Positions 52,635-62,142 are shown, counted from the stretch's first letter. The stretch: DNA of 64,000 bases from Caloranaerobacter ferrireducens (GCF_001730685.1 NZ_MDJR01000001.1:558001-622000); one strand, 5' to 3'. Notes: a model not told the origin generated them from the sequence alone. Translations and numbers: made by a program.

Positions 52635-55599
52635 AATCATTAATATTATTTTCTGTGTTATTTTCTTGAGTTTGTTTATTTTCTTGGTTATCTTCGGATT
52701 CATTTTCATTTGTGTTTTGTTCTGTATTATTGAAGAACCATTTATTTAACCAATCTTTAAAACTGCTTTCTTCATTGTGAACATCACATACTTCCGTTGG
52801 TAATGTGTATTGATAATCCATTGGAATATAACCATCATTTTCTTCTGGTATATAAGGAACGCTTCTCTTAATAAATACTCTTTTTTCAACTAGTTCTGGC
52901 GGACAGAATTTATTTGCTAATTTATTTGTGCTTGTGTCGATTAAGGCTTCTACATGAACATCACAAAACTCAGTTGGTTCTGTGCCTTTTATAAATATTT
53001 CTGATCTTACAGTACTTCCTCTTGGATCTCTTTCACATAAATCTGTTGCTAGTTTACCAGATTCTGTACAAATATTTCTAACAACAAATCCTTGAGGTCT
53101 AACAAAGTCTTTAGGTTCAAAACCATCATGGATTTCTTTCATGATATTTTTCCATAAGATAGAAGCTATTTTACTACCTTGTGATAGTTTGACTCCTGGA
53201 TTGTCATTACCTATCCAAACACCACCGATATAATATGGGGTATATCCAATGAACCAAGCATCTGCTTTATTTTGTGTTGTACCAGTCTTACCTGCAACTG
53301 GTATTGTTGTGTTGTATTGATAAAGTTGAGCTCTCCAACCGGTACCTCTTGTTACAACCCCTTTTAGAATATCAGTCATAAGATATGCTACTTGTGGTGT
53401 AACAACTCTGTTTTTAAGAGCTTTGTTTTCATATATAACATTTCCATCTCTGTCAACAATTTTTGTAAAAGCAATCGGTTCAATATAAATACCTTGATTT
53501 GCAATAGCAGCATAAGCTTTAGTCATATCTAATGGTGTAAACCCTTTTGATAAACCTCCAAGGGCAAGTGAAGCTAAATTTTCGTCATTTACTCTTCTGT
53601 TTTCACTTCTTGATACGAAGTTGTCTTTACTTGGATCAGTTTCATTAATTATACCCAGTCTAGTTAAATACTCAATTGAAGTATCGATGCCTATATCTTC
53701 TAATACTTTTACTGCTATAACATTAACTGATTGTTCCACAGCTTCTCTTAGAGTAGTTAAACCTAAGAAATCATCATCTTTTCTTTTTTCTCCATATTTA
53801 GTTTTACCATACCAGTTATCAGGCCATAAGTTTCCTTTGCTGTCATAGTGTGGAATATCATCAATTACTGTAGCGGCAGTATAACCATTATCTAAAGCTG
53901 GTAAATAAACTGCTATTGGTTTAATAGCAGAACCAGGCTGTCTTTGTGAATGAACAGCTCTGTTAAGGACTTTATTACCTTTTACATTTCTCCCGCCAAC
54001 CAGAGCTTTTATTTCACCTGTTCTATAATCCATAATTACTACAGCAGACTGTGGTTGTACAATACCTGTTTTATTAATATAAAAATATTTTGGATTAATT
54101 AAAAGGTTTTTATTTTCATCAAATTTATAAAAATCCTTATTTTGATTTAGGAAACTACTTTTAATAACTACTCTTTTCTTTTTATCTATATAATAATTTT
54201 CTTTTGAAATATCAAGAGAACCAACAGTGTGTGTAACAAGATTTTTATTGCTATCAATAGTATAATAATCTGTTATATCTACAGTTTTTGGATATACGTT
54301 TAACTTCTTATTTTTTATTACTAGATTACCATCAGAAAAATCATAAGTTCCATTTTCGATAATCAAATTATAATCTTTATCTAATAGATTTTCTTTTTTG
54401 TAAAGTATAACTCTTTTATAGCTATCTAGCACATTTCCATACTTATCTTTTGACCAGCTTATTAATACAGGTCCATTAACTTTAGATGTATCTCCTACTA
54501 CAATATTAATGAAATTGTCATAAATTTTTTCTACTTTATGCTGCATATTAATATCCATAGTAGAATATATTTTTAAACCGCCTGTATATAACTCTCTTTT
54601 AGCTTCTTCCTTTGTATATCCTAACTTATTTACTAAAGTATCTAAAACTTGCTCTTTTACATAATCAGTAAAGTATGATGAAATACCTTTGATTTTTTTC
54701 TGCCCTGGTTTTATAGCTTTCTTTATATCTTCATTAAGTGCTTTTTGATATTCTTCTTCAGTAATATAGTTTTGTTCTTTCATTAGTTTTAGTACTAATC
54801 TTTGTCTCTCTAGAGCTTTGTTGTTAAAAACAGCGGTATATTTTGTTCCATATATATCATATTCTCCAATGATATAATATTTATCTTTGTCAACATTCTC
54901 TGATTTTAATAAAATGTATGGAGAATAGATTGTTGGACTTTTTGGTATACCAGCTAATAATGCACTTTCTGCTAGAGTCAATTCATTAACATTTTTTGAA
55001 AAATAAGTTTGAGCAGCTTCTTGAATTCCAAAAGCGCCTTTGCCTAAGTCAACAGTATTAAGGTATAGTTTTAGAATCTGATCTTTTGTTAGATGTCTTT
55101 CAATTTGTATTGCTATATAAGCTTCTTTGATTTTTCTAGTAAGCTTTTTTTCGCGATTTAAATATACATTTTTTGCAAGCTGCTGAGTTATTGTGCTTCC
55201 ACCTTGCACAATTTCTCTTGCTTTTAAGTCTTCAATTAAAGCACCGATTATCCTTATAAAATCTATACCTATATGTTTTCTAAATCTAGCATCTTCTATA
55301 GCAATAAAAGCATTTTCTAAATAATCAGGGATTTCATCAAGATCTTCTATTATTGTTCTGTATTCTTGAGTTTCAATTTTTTCAATTAGATTTCCATTCT
55401 TATCTAAAATGACTGAATTTTCACTTAAGAGAGAATCAATTTTTGTTGGGTCAATTTTTGGTGTGTTTTTAATAACTGCAAATACAAGGCCTCCAATAGA
55501 ACCAACAGTAATAAATGCTACCAATAATAGAACAATTAGTATGAATTTTAGGATGCTGAGCTTTTTCTTCTTTTTAGATCTTTTTTTGTTTTCTGCCAT
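52633..55599 (-). CDS. class A penicillin-binding protein (PBP1A type)
   Basis: 988 residues, making and crosslinking peptidoglycan. A basic cytoplasmic start and one membrane segment (about 16-42) precede the glycosyltransferase domain (AIEDARFRKHIGID, GGSTITQQLAKN). A region of about 270 residues follows, with Tyr/Asn/Lys-rich runs (YTIDSNKNLV, YYIDKKKRVV, YKFDENKNLL) that look like short repeats. The transpeptidase has SxxK in PGSAIKP, SVN in EQSVNVIAV and KTGTTQ. The tail is Glu/Asn/Thr-rich and low in complexity. The length is at the upper end for the family. GGAGGTAATG precedes the ATG. Confidence 0.95.
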   Translation of the reverse strand: MAENKKRSKKKKKLSILKFILIVLLLVAFITVGSIGGLVFAVIKNTPKIDPTKIDSLLSENSVILDKNGNLIEKIETQEYRTIIEDLDEIPDYLENAFIAIEDARFRKHIGIDFIRIIGALIEDLKAREIVQGGSTITQQLAKNVYLNREKKLTRKIKEAYIAIQIERHLTKDQILKLYLNTVDLGKGAFGIQEAAQTYFSKNVNELTLAESALLAGIPKSPTIYSPYILLKSENVDKDKYYIIGEYDIYGTKYTAVFNNKALERQRLVLKLMKEQNYITEEEYQKALNEDIKKAIKPGQKKIKGISSYFTDYVKEQVLDTLVNKLGYTKEEAKRELYTGGLKIYSTMDINMQHKVEKIYDNFINIVVGDTSKVNGPVLISWSKDKYGNVLDSYKRVILYKKENLLDKDYNLIIENGTYDFSDGNLVIKNKKLNVYPKTVDITDYYTIDSNKNLVTHTVGSLDISKENYYIDKKKRVVIKSSFLNQNKDFYKFDENKNLLINPKYFYINKTGIVQPQSAVVIMDYRTGEIKALVGGRNVKGNKVLNRAVHSQRQPGSAIKPIAVYLPALDNGYTAATVIDDIPHYDSKGNLWPDNWYGKTKYGEKRKDDDFLGLTTLREAVEQSVNVIAVKVLEDIGIDTSIEYLTRLGIINETDPSKDNFVSRSENRRVNDENLASLALGGLSKGFTPLDMTKAYAAIANQGIYIEPIAFTKIVDRDGNVIYENKALKNRVVTPQVAYLMTDILKGVVTRGTGWRAQLYQYNTTIPVAGKTGTTQNKADAWFIGYTPYYIGGVWIGNDNPGVKLSQGSKIASILWKNIMKEIHDGFEPKDFVRPQGFVVRNICTESGKLATDLCERDPRGSTVRSEIFIKGTEPTEFCDVHVEALIDTSTNKLANKFCPPELVEKRVFIKRSVPYIPEENDGYIPMDYQYTLPTEVCDVHNEESSFKDWLNKWFFNNTEQNTNENESEDNQENKQTQENNTENNIND

Positions 55600-55785
55600 A
55601 ACATTACCTCCTTTAAAATGAGGGCACCAACATCAAAGTTAATTATAACATATAAACAAAAGTTTGTTAAATTAGAGTAGGTTATACTTAAAAATGTTGT
55701 TGTTCTAATAAAGTGTTGTGTAACCTAAAAACTATATAAACATATTATACTAATGAAAAAACACAGGAAGAAAGGAGGTCAAAAA

Positions 55786-56211
55786 ATGGATAATAAAAAA
55801 TTAAATTTTGATTATATGTTTAATAGAATATTATATGATGATATTATTATTAATAAATTTAATGAATTTCTTGAAAAATATGCAGATAAGTCTGATAAAT
55901 ATATTTATCAAGAAATAGAAAGAGTTCAAAAAGAAGTTCCTGATGCAGTTAAAGTAAGGCACATTAAAAATCTTGAAGCAATTTCTAAATTTGAAGGATT
56001 TGTAACAGAAGATATTAAAAGAGAAATTGAAAAACTAAAAAGGTTAATAAATGTAGACTCCTCAGAAAATGAAAAAATATCAAATAGAGAACTAGAAAGC
56101 CAATTTTTTAGCCCTTCGAGTCTGTTGTTATGGTTCTTGTTGCTAGTAATAATATACAGGAGAAGAAGATATCGTAGACCATATCACAGAAGACCTTATA
56201 GATATCATTAG
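55786..56211 (+). CDS. hypothetical protein with membrane segment and Arg/Tyr-rich tail
   Basis: 141 residues. A helical, charged N-terminal part (about 1-95), one hydrophobic segment (about 111-124, SSLLLWFLLLVIIY), then a very basic aromatic tail (RRRRYRRPYHRRPYRYH). The ATG at 55786 has AAAGGAGGT 5 nt upstream. The tail recalls cationic Tyr/Arg-rich spore or DNA-binding tails, but no family was recognised. It lies between a PBP gene and yunB. Confidence 0.75.
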   Translation: MDNKKLNFDYMFNRILYDDIIINKFNEFLEKYADKSDKYIYQEIERVQKEVPDAVKVRHIKNLEAISKFEGFVTEDIKREIEKLKRLINVDSSENEKISNRELESQFFSPSSLLLWFLLLVIIYRRRRYRRPYHRRPYRYH

Positions 56212-56301
56212 AATAGATTCTAAAATGCAACGAGTGTATTTGAATTTTATACTAAAACATTTTCACCCTTCCTGCATATAATGTTAGGAGGGGTGTTTAT
56301 T

Positions 56302-56958
56302 TTGAAACAAGCTAGAAATAAAAAGAAGAAGACCTTTATTATATTAGTTGTAATACTGGTTTTAATGATTTATGGATTTATTATAATAGATAGAAATATC
56401 AAACCAACTGTTTTAGCTATTTGTGAGGCTAAAGCAAGAATGATAGCAACGCAAGCAATAAATGATGCAGTACGAGCAAAAATAAATGAAGATATTAATT
56501 ATAATGATTTAATTTTTCTAAAATATGATAATCAAGGTAAAGTTACAATGATGCAAGCCAATACAGTTTTAATGAATAGCATTGCATCTGAAGTAGCATT
56601 AGAAGTTCAGGAAAACATGAGACAAATAGCAGCAAGTAATATAAAAATTCCTTTAGGTAATGCGCTTAACAGTCAGATACTATCTCAATGGGGTCCCAAA
56701 ATAAATATTAATATAGTACCACAAGGTACAGTAACTGTGGATTTTACAACAGAGTTCGAGGAATCAGGCATAAATCAAACTAGACATAAAGTTTTTCTAA
56801 CGATAAAAACTAATGTAAGAATTATAGTTCCTTTGACTTCTGATACAATACAAGTATCGACTAATGTACCAATAGCTGAAACAGTAATAGTAGGAGATGT
56901 GCCACAATATTATATTAGAGTGCCTGAAAATGAAATACTAAATGTCGTACCTGATTAG
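56302..56958 (+). CDS. yunB: sporulation protein YunB
   Basis: 218 residues with one N-terminal membrane segment (about 11-30) and an outer domain. RNIKPTVLAICEAKARMIATQAINDAV and the SGINQTRHKVFLTIKTNVRIIVPL block match YunB, a protein needed for sporulation in Bacillus under mother-cell control. TTG start with AGGAGGGG 7 nt upstream. Confidence 0.93.
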   Translation: MKQARNKKKKTFIILVVILVLMIYGFIIIDRNIKPTVLAICEAKARMIATQAINDAVRAKINEDINYNDLIFLKYDNQGKVTMMQANTVLMNSIASEVALEVQENMRQIAASNIKIPLGNALNSQILSQWGPKININIVPQGTVTVDFTTEFEESGINQTRHKVFLTIKTNVRIIVPLTSDTIQVSTNVPIAETVIVGDVPQYYIRVPENEILNVVPD

Positions 56959-57030
56959 GTATGTATGGAAATAAATTTTAAATTGGTATATTATATTATT
57001 AGCAGAAAACATAAGTATAGAGGTGAATTT

Positions 57031-58335
57031 ATGGTAATTTACAGTAATATACCAGAAGATGAAAGAGTTCTGTTAGTAGGGGTAGACTTACAAAAAAAAT
57101 CACAGATTAGCATAGAAAGTTCAATGAAGGAATTGGAGGAACTAGTAAAGGCTGCTGGAGGGATACCAATTTCAAGTATTGTTCAAAAGAGAAATAAAAT
57201 AGATTCTTCTTATTTTATAGGTAAAGGAAAAGTTGAGGAAATTAAATTATATTGTGATGAGTTAGATATAGATACTGTTGTTTTTAATGATGAACTGTCT
57301 GGTATGCAAATTAGAAATATCGAAAATATAGTAGAAAGAAAGATTATTGATAGAACTACATTAATATTAGATATTTTTGCAAATAGAGCTACAACTAAAG
57401 AAGGGAAATTACAAGTTGAATTAGCACAATTAAAATATAGATTGCCTAGATTAGTAGGTTTAGGTAAATCTCTGTCAAGAACAGGAGCGGGTATTGGGAC
57501 TAGAGGCCCAGGAGAGAAAAAATTAGAAATTGATAGAAGGCATATATTGAGGAGAATTTCAGAAATTGAGAGACAATTACAAGAAGTGAAAAAAGTTAGA
57601 GAAGTTAAGAGAAAACGTAGAGACAAGTCTTCATTACCAATCGTTGCTTTAATCGGGTATACAAATGCAGGAAAATCTACACTATTAAATACTATTTTAA
57701 ATATTTGTGGTGAAGATTTTGAAAATAAAGAAGTATTTGCATATGATATGCTTTTTGCTACATTAGAGACAACACTAAGAAGAGCAAAACTGCCTAATGG
57801 ACATGATTTTTTGATAACAGATACTGTTGGTTTTGTAAGTAAATTGCCAACTCATTTAATTGAAGCATTTAAAGGTACTTTGGAAGAAATAAAATATGCC
57901 GATTTATTACTTCATGTAGTTGATTGTACTAATAAAGATTTAGATATACAGATTAAAACAACATTAGATATTATTAAAGATTTGAAAGTTTCCGATAAAC
58001 CTATTATAACTGTTTTTAATAAAGTAGATAAAATTAAAGACGAAGATCTGGTATATAATATCAGTGGACCCAAATTGTTTATATCTGCAAAAGAAGGTAA
58101 GAATATAGATAAATTATTGAACATGATACAAGATTATTTTAGTAAGAAATATTATAAGGTAGCCCTTTTGGTTCCTTATAGTGATTTAGATATAATGTCG
58201 AAATTTTTTGATACAGCTAAAGTAGAAGAATATATTTATCAAGAAAATGGTGTTTTGATAAAAACTGTATTGGATGAAGCAAATTATAACAAGTATTCTA
58301 AATATGTAGTTGAAAATAAGGATGATACTATATGA
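57031..58335 (+). CDS. hflX: GTPase HflX
   Basis: 434 residues, a ribosome-associated GTPase. N-terminal HflX domain (LLVGVDLQKKSQISIESSMKELEELVKAAGG, SSYFIGKGKVEEI), glycine-rich motif (SRTGAGIGTRGPGEKKLEIDRR), then G1 GYTNAGKST, G3 DTVGF, G4 NKVD. ATG 57031 with AGAGGTG upstream; an in-frame ATG at 56965 lacks a site. It overlaps the next gene by 4 nt. Confidence 0.95.
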   Translation: MVIYSNIPEDERVLLVGVDLQKKSQISIESSMKELEELVKAAGGIPISSIVQKRNKIDSSYFIGKGKVEEIKLYCDELDIDTVVFNDELSGMQIRNIENIVERKIIDRTTLILDIFANRATTKEGKLQVELAQLKYRLPRLVGLGKSLSRTGAGIGTRGPGEKKLEIDRRHILRRISEIERQLQEVKKVREVKRKRRDKSSLPIVALIGYTNAGKSTLLNTILNICGEDFENKEVFAYDMLFATLETTLRRAKLPNGHDFLITDTVGFVSKLPTHLIEAFKGTLEEIKYADLLLHVVDCTNKDLDIQIKTTLDIIKDLKVSDKPIITVFNKVDKIKDEDLVYNISGPKLFISAKEGKNIDKLLNMIQDYFSKKYYKVALLVPYSDLDIMSKFFDTAKVEEYIYQENGVLIKTVLDEANYNKYSKYVVENKDDTI

Positions 58336-58991
58336 AAAAAATTGAACTTACTTGGAGTAATATAAAAAAATTAGAAGAGCATCATATAACTTATTTGCTA
58401 TATTTAGAAGGTAGGAGTATTGATGAAATTTCAATTATTAGAAGAATGCCTAAAGAACAAGTTGAAAGACATATTTTAGAATGTAAGATTGGTTTAAGCA
58501 AAAAAACATCAGAAGAAGATTTACTAATTAAAATAATTAGTTTAAATAAAGAGGATAGACTTGAATATTTAAATAGAATAAGTAAATCTGAGAAAGAAGC
58601 TTTAGTAATGGAAATATACAAGAGATATATTAAATTTAAAAATCCTGAGGACAGAATGATTTTAATATGGTTAATAGGAGAGCTTAAGGATAAGAGGTTA
58701 TTACCTTTTATTAGAATGGAGCTGAGAAGTAAGTATGTAAATTTAAGGAGATTATGCTGTTCAGCACTTGGTAAAATAAAAGATGTAAAAACAAAGGATT
58801 GGTTAGAAGAGGCATTAGAAGATATAAATCCTCAGGTTAGACAATATGCAGCAAAGGCTTTAGAATATGTAGGGGATGTAGAAACAATTAACAAACTTAG
58901 AGAAATAATTGTTGATAAAAAAGAAAAAGATTATGTAAAAAAAGCTGCTTATAATTCATTAGTCAGTATTGAATCAAAATCAGCCAATTAG
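58332..58991 (+). CDS. HEAT-repeat protein
   Basis: 219 residues. The first 60 residues look like an HTH-type region (YLLYLEGRSIDEISIIRRMPKEQVERHILE); the C-terminal 110 residues have HEAT-like helix repeats (LRRLCCSALGKIKDVKTKDWLEEALEDINPQVRQYAAKALEYVGD). It starts in an ATGA overlap with hflX. The role is unknown; HEAT repeats usually bind proteins. It also overlaps the convergent DUF3189 gene by 12 nt. Confidence 0.85.
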   Translation: MKKIELTWSNIKKLEEHHITYLLYLEGRSIDEISIIRRMPKEQVERHILECKIGLSKKTSEEDLLIKIISLNKEDRLEYLNRISKSEKEALVMEIYKRYIKFKNPEDRMILIWLIGELKDKRLLPFIRMELRSKYVNLRRLCCSALGKIKDVKTKDWLEEALEDINPQVRQYAAKALEYVGDVETINKLREIIVDKKEKDYVKKAAYNSLVSIESKSAN

Positions 58992-59435
58992 TTTTTTAGT
59001 ATTTTCAACTATTTTAACTAATTTATTATATGTTAATATTGTACCGTAAGCAACTATAGGACGTCCAAATGCAACAAGATTAAGTCGTCTTGAGCTAAAG
59101 CCTCCTATTTTCATTAAGATATTTACACCATCCATTGTATTAACTAATAATAAATCGTTTTTATTTCCTCCAGCAAGCTCCCATGCATCTTTTATTGCTG
59201 GTATTACAAGATGTGGTACAAATTGTCTGCTTAAAGTAAATACTTTATGTCCATTTTCATCTATACCACGGAAAATTATTTTACCTTGGTCTTTTTTATT
59301 TAACGTATCAAAATATGATAAAGATAATATATCTCTTAAACTAGGCTTTCTATTATTTGGAAGTATACCAAGATGAATTGCAGATGCTATTGCAGAGGAG
59401 TGAGCTCCACCGACACAATGATAAATTATATACAT
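58980..59435 (-). CDS. DUF3189 family protein
   Basis: 151 residues. IYHCVGGAHSSAIASAIHLGILP at the N terminus is the hallmark of DUF3189 in Clostridia (Cys7 within HCVGGAHSS). Function unknown. CGAGGTGAT precedes the ATG. Its 3' end overlaps the HEAT-repeat gene, and 170 nt of AT-rich spacer separate it from the Nudix gene. Confidence 0.85.
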   Translation of the reverse strand: MYIIYHCVGGAHSSAIASAIHLGILPNNRKPSLRDILSLSYFDTLNKKDQGKIIFRGIDENGHKVFTLSRQFVPHLVIPAIKDAWELAGGNKNDLLLVNTMDGVNILMKIGGFSSRRLNLVAFGRPIVAYGTILTYNKLVKIVENTKKLIG

Positions 59436-59606
59436 CTAATCACCTCGTGAGAAATTAATACAAATATAATTTTCCCAAATTTTAATAAAATAATTATAAT
59501 ATTTAAGATTTAAACATAAACTAGTTGCAAAAGAAAATTTCAGAATTATATTGCAATTAAAAATTTTTTAAATTATAATAATATTAAAAAGTGGGAGGGA
59601 ATACCA

Positions 59607-60041
59607 ATGCTGTTTAGAAACTGTGCTGGTGGTGTAGTGTTTTATGGCGACAAAGTTTTTATTTTAAAAAATGAAAAGGGTGAATGGGTATTACCTAAAG
59701 GAAAGATTCGTAACGAATTCCTAGCGCATGAGACTGCAGTAAGTAGAGTTAGGGAAGAAACAGGGCTTGAAGTTTCTATTGTATCAACTGCTGGGGAGAC
59801 TAGTTACGAATTTTTTTCTATTACAAGACAAAGACCGGTTTGTAATGAAATAATATGGTATATCATGGAGGCAAAAAATAAAGACTTTGTAATAAATAAA
59901 GATGAAGGTTTTAAAGATGGTGGATTTTTTGATGTTGAAGATGCACTTAAGTTAATTACATATAGCCAGGATAAGGCTTTAGTTAGTTTATCATTTAAAA
60001 AATATCAAAAACTAAGAGATAAACAAGTAGCTTATGTATAG
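59607..60041 (+). CDS. Nudix hydrolase with altered Nudix box
   Basis: 144 residues. The Nudix region reads PKGKIRNEFLAHETAVSRVREETGL: the EExG part is intact, while the Arg-Glu of the standard REUxEE is Ser-Arg and the first Glu is one residue closer to the Gly. The family hydrolyses nucleoside diphosphate derivatives; the substrate here is unknown, and the altered box may change metal binding. GGGAGGG precedes the ATG. Confidence 0.88.
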   Translation: MLFRNCAGGVVFYGDKVFILKNEKGEWVLPKGKIRNEFLAHETAVSRVREETGLEVSIVSTAGETSYEFFSITRQRPVCNEIIWYIMEAKNKDFVINKDEGFKDGGFFDVEDALKLITYSQDKALVSLSFKKYQKLRDKQVAYV

Positions 60042-60068
60042 GGCAGTTATTGCCCTTTATTTTTTTTA
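60040..60068 (+). terminator. intrinsic terminator after the Nudix gene
   Basis: AGGGCA / TGCCCT arms, 5-nt loop, then TTATTTTTTTT; overlaps the stop codon. Confidence 0.8.
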
Positions 60069-60131
60069 TTCAAATGATTATAATTAAAATAGTCAAAAGT
60101 GCTGAAGCTAGCATAAAAGGGGAGATTCAGA

Positions 60132-60779
60132 ATGAAAAACAAATATAAAACATTACATGAATATGGCAAAAATGAGATTGTTATTAATAAGTCAAAATTT
60201 ATTGGATATGCTAAGCCTATAAATAGTGAAAAAGAAGCAATTGAATTTATTAATGAGATAAGGGCTAAGCATAGAGATGCAACACATAATGTATATGCTT
60301 ATGTTTTTGGTGAAAATAATAACATTCAAAGATATAGTGATGATGGAGAACCTAGTGGAACTGCAGGTATACCGGTTCTTGAAGTTATAAAAAAGGAAGA
60401 TTTAAGAAATGTCGTTGTTGTAGTAACTAGGTATTTTGGTGGAATTAAGCTGGGAGCTGGAGGATTAGTTAGAGCTTATACAAAGGGTGCAAAGATTGGT
60501 ATTGAAGCTGGGATTATTGTTGAGAAGATATTATTTAAAAGAATAATGGCGAGAATAGATTATACTCTATACGGAAAAGTTGAAAATGACTTGCTTAGAG
60601 GTGGTTATATTATAGATAATGTTACTTATGATACAGCAGTAAATTTAATTATTTTATGTGAAGTAGATAATGTAGAGGAATTGAGAAATTTACTAATTGA
60701 CATAACTAATGGTAGAGTACAAATTGAAGAATTAGACGAAGAATACTATTCTGTTAAGGATGGTAAAATATTTAAATAA
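60132..60779 (+). CDS. YigZ/IMPACT family protein
   Basis: 215 residues. The N-terminal domain carries the conserved KSKFIGYA, RDATHNVYAYV, YSDDGEPSGTAGIPVLEV and VTRYFGGIKLGAGGLVRAY; the C-terminal domain is a ferredoxin-like fold. Homologues of eukaryotic IMPACT; the function in bacteria is not settled (translation-related roles are proposed). AAAGGGGAG upstream. Confidence 0.93.
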   Translation: MKNKYKTLHEYGKNEIVINKSKFIGYAKPINSEKEAIEFINEIRAKHRDATHNVYAYVFGENNNIQRYSDDGEPSGTAGIPVLEVIKKEDLRNVVVVVTRYFGGIKLGAGGLVRAYTKGAKIGIEAGIIVEKILFKRIMARIDYTLYGKVENDLLRGGYIIDNVTYDTAVNLIILCEVDNVEELRNLLIDITNGRVQIEELDEEYYSVKDGKIFK

Positions 60780-60826
60780 TATTGTTCTTTTTAAATAAAA
60801 ATATTTAATTATTTATGATTTGGAGT

Positions 60827-60832
60827 TATAAT
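60827..60832 (+). promoter_or_regulatory. -10 box before the CoA-binding protein gene
   Basis: TATAAT, 44 nt before the start; -35 region AT-rich and not clear. Confidence 0.4.
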
Positions 60833-60875
60833 ATACGTGGGTATGGTATATATTATTTAAACAGGAGGTATAATT

Positions 60876-61268
60876 ATGGATAAAATTGATATGAATAAAA
60901 AAGAAATGCTAGAAAAGAAGGTGTGGGCAGTAGTAGGTGCTACAAATAATAAAGAAAAATTTGGTTATAAAATATGGAAAAAGTTAAAAGATAATGGATA
61001 TGAAGTTTATCCAGTAAATCCAAAATATGATAATATTGACGGTGAAACTTGTTATCCTACATTAAAAGATTTACCTAAAATACCTGATGTAGTTGATTTT
61101 GTTGTTCCACCTAAAGTAACGTCAAAAGGTGTAGACCTTGCACATGAACTTGGAATAGAATATTTATGGTTTCAACCAGGAACAGCAGACGAAGAAGTTA
61201 TTGATAAAGCCGAGAATTTAGGTAAAAAAATAGTTTTTCATGATTGTGTTTTAGTAGCATTAGATTAG
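60876..61268 (+). CDS. CoA-binding domain protein (YccU-like)
   Basis: 130 residues, a Rossmann-like CoA-binding fold (KVWAVVGATNNKEKFGYKIWKKLKDNGYEVYPVNP, FVVPPKVTSKGVDLAHELGI, WFQPGTADEEVI). Role unknown. AGGAGGT precedes the ATG. Ends at a terminator shared with the next, convergent gene. Confidence 0.92.
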   Translation: MDKIDMNKKEMLEKKVWAVVGATNNKEKFGYKIWKKLKDNGYEVYPVNPKYDNIDGETCYPTLKDLPKIPDVVDFVVPPKVTSKGVDLAHELGIEYLWFQPGTADEEVIDKAENLGKKIVFHDCVLVALD

Positions 61269-61306
61269 CAAAAAGGTTCCATTATGGAGCCTTTTATTTT
61301 TTTTTG
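61269..61306. terminator. terminator between convergent genes
   Basis: AAAAGGTTCC / GGAGCCTTTT arms with one G-T pair, followed by a long T tract on the plus strand. Confidence 0.8.
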
Positions 61307-61644
61307 TAGTAAAATTCATAAATTCCCATGAAAAACAGAAAAACTGCAAAAATTTTTCTAAGCATTTCTGGATTGATGTTAACTGCAATCATAGAACCTA
61401 CGAATGCACCAATTAACCCAGTAACAATTATTGGAAAAGCTATTTTTAAAAGTATATTTCTATTATAGAAATGAATGAATAATGCAGTTATTGCAGTTGG
61501 TATAAATACTAGAAGATTAATACCTTGAGCTTCATGTTGGGTTAAAGTTGTAAATAAGATAAGACCAGGAATTAGTATAGTACCGCCGCCAATACCTAAA
61601 CCACTTATTATTCCAGAAAAAAAACCTATAATAAACAGAATCAT
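61294..61644 (-). CDS. TauE/SafE family half-size protein (second half)
   Basis: 116 residues with about four membrane segments. FFSGIISGLGIGGGTILIPGLILF is the repeat start of TauE/SafE (TSUP) carriers of sulfonates or sulfite. Full TSUP proteins have two such halves in about 250 residues; this is only one. It starts within ATGA of the upstream half-gene, so the two are translated together and probably form a split carrier. It ends inside the convergent terminator region. Confidence 0.88.
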   Translation of the reverse strand: MILFIIGFFSGIISGLGIGGGTILIPGLILFTTLTQHEAQGINLLVFIPTAITALFIHFYNRNILLKIAFPIIVTGLIGAFVGSMIAVNINPEMLRKIFAVFLFFMGIYEFYYKKK

Positions 61645-62006
61645 TTAATCACCATCCTAATTGCTGCGATAATCATAAAAATGCCAAAGATTTTTCTTAG
61701 TATATTTGTAGGAATTTTATTTAATAATTTTGAACCTACTATACTTCCTAAAATTGCTCCGATAATCACAGGTATTGCTACTTTGTAAACCAACATCCCC
61801 TGTTTTAAATAAATAAAAGTACTAATAAAGGTAATAGGTAAAATTATAGAAATTGCTGTAGCGTGAGCTTTATGTTCTTCTATACCTAATAAAAATACAA
61901 GAGAGGGTACTATAATAGTACCTCCACCTGAACCAAATAGACCATTAATTATTCCTGTTATAAAACCTACTAGTAAAGACTTATATATTTTTTTATTTAA
62001 TATCAT
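61641..62006 (-). CDS. TauE/SafE family half-size protein (first half)
   Basis: 121 residues with about four membrane segments and the TSUP start GFITGIINGLFGSGGGTIIVPSLVFLLGIEEHKAHATAI. Its TGA stop overlaps the ATG of the second half. The substrate is not known; the cysteine synthase gene next door hints at a sulfur compound but is on the other strand. ATGGTGATAG precedes the ATG. Confidence 0.88.
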   Translation of the reverse strand: MILNKKIYKSLLVGFITGIINGLFGSGGGTIIVPSLVFLLGIEEHKAHATAISIILPITFISTFIYLKQGMLVYKVAIPVIIGAILGSIVGSKLLNKIPTNILRKIFGIFMIIAAIRMVIK

Positions 62007-62066
62007 ACTATCACCATAAAAGATATTTTATTTGTAAATTTTCCTTAAATAAGTTTAATTATTCAC

Positions 62067-62095
62067 TTGACAAAAATTAATATAAAAAATATTAT
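62067..62095 (+). promoter_or_regulatory. sigma A promoter of cysK
   Basis: Perfect -35 TTGACA (62067-62072), 17-bp spacer, -10 TATTAT (62090-62095). No S-box or T-box was seen in the short leader before the start at 62143. Confidence 0.75.
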
Positions 62096-62142
62096 ATACA
62101 TATAAACCAATAAGAATACTAGGAATTAAAAGGAGGGTTATT

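Noticed and set aside
56228-56285. Possible sporulation sigma promoter before yunB
   Set aside because: CATATAAT near 56275 resembles a sigma E -10, but it would start the transcript inside the ribosome site, and the -35 is unclear.
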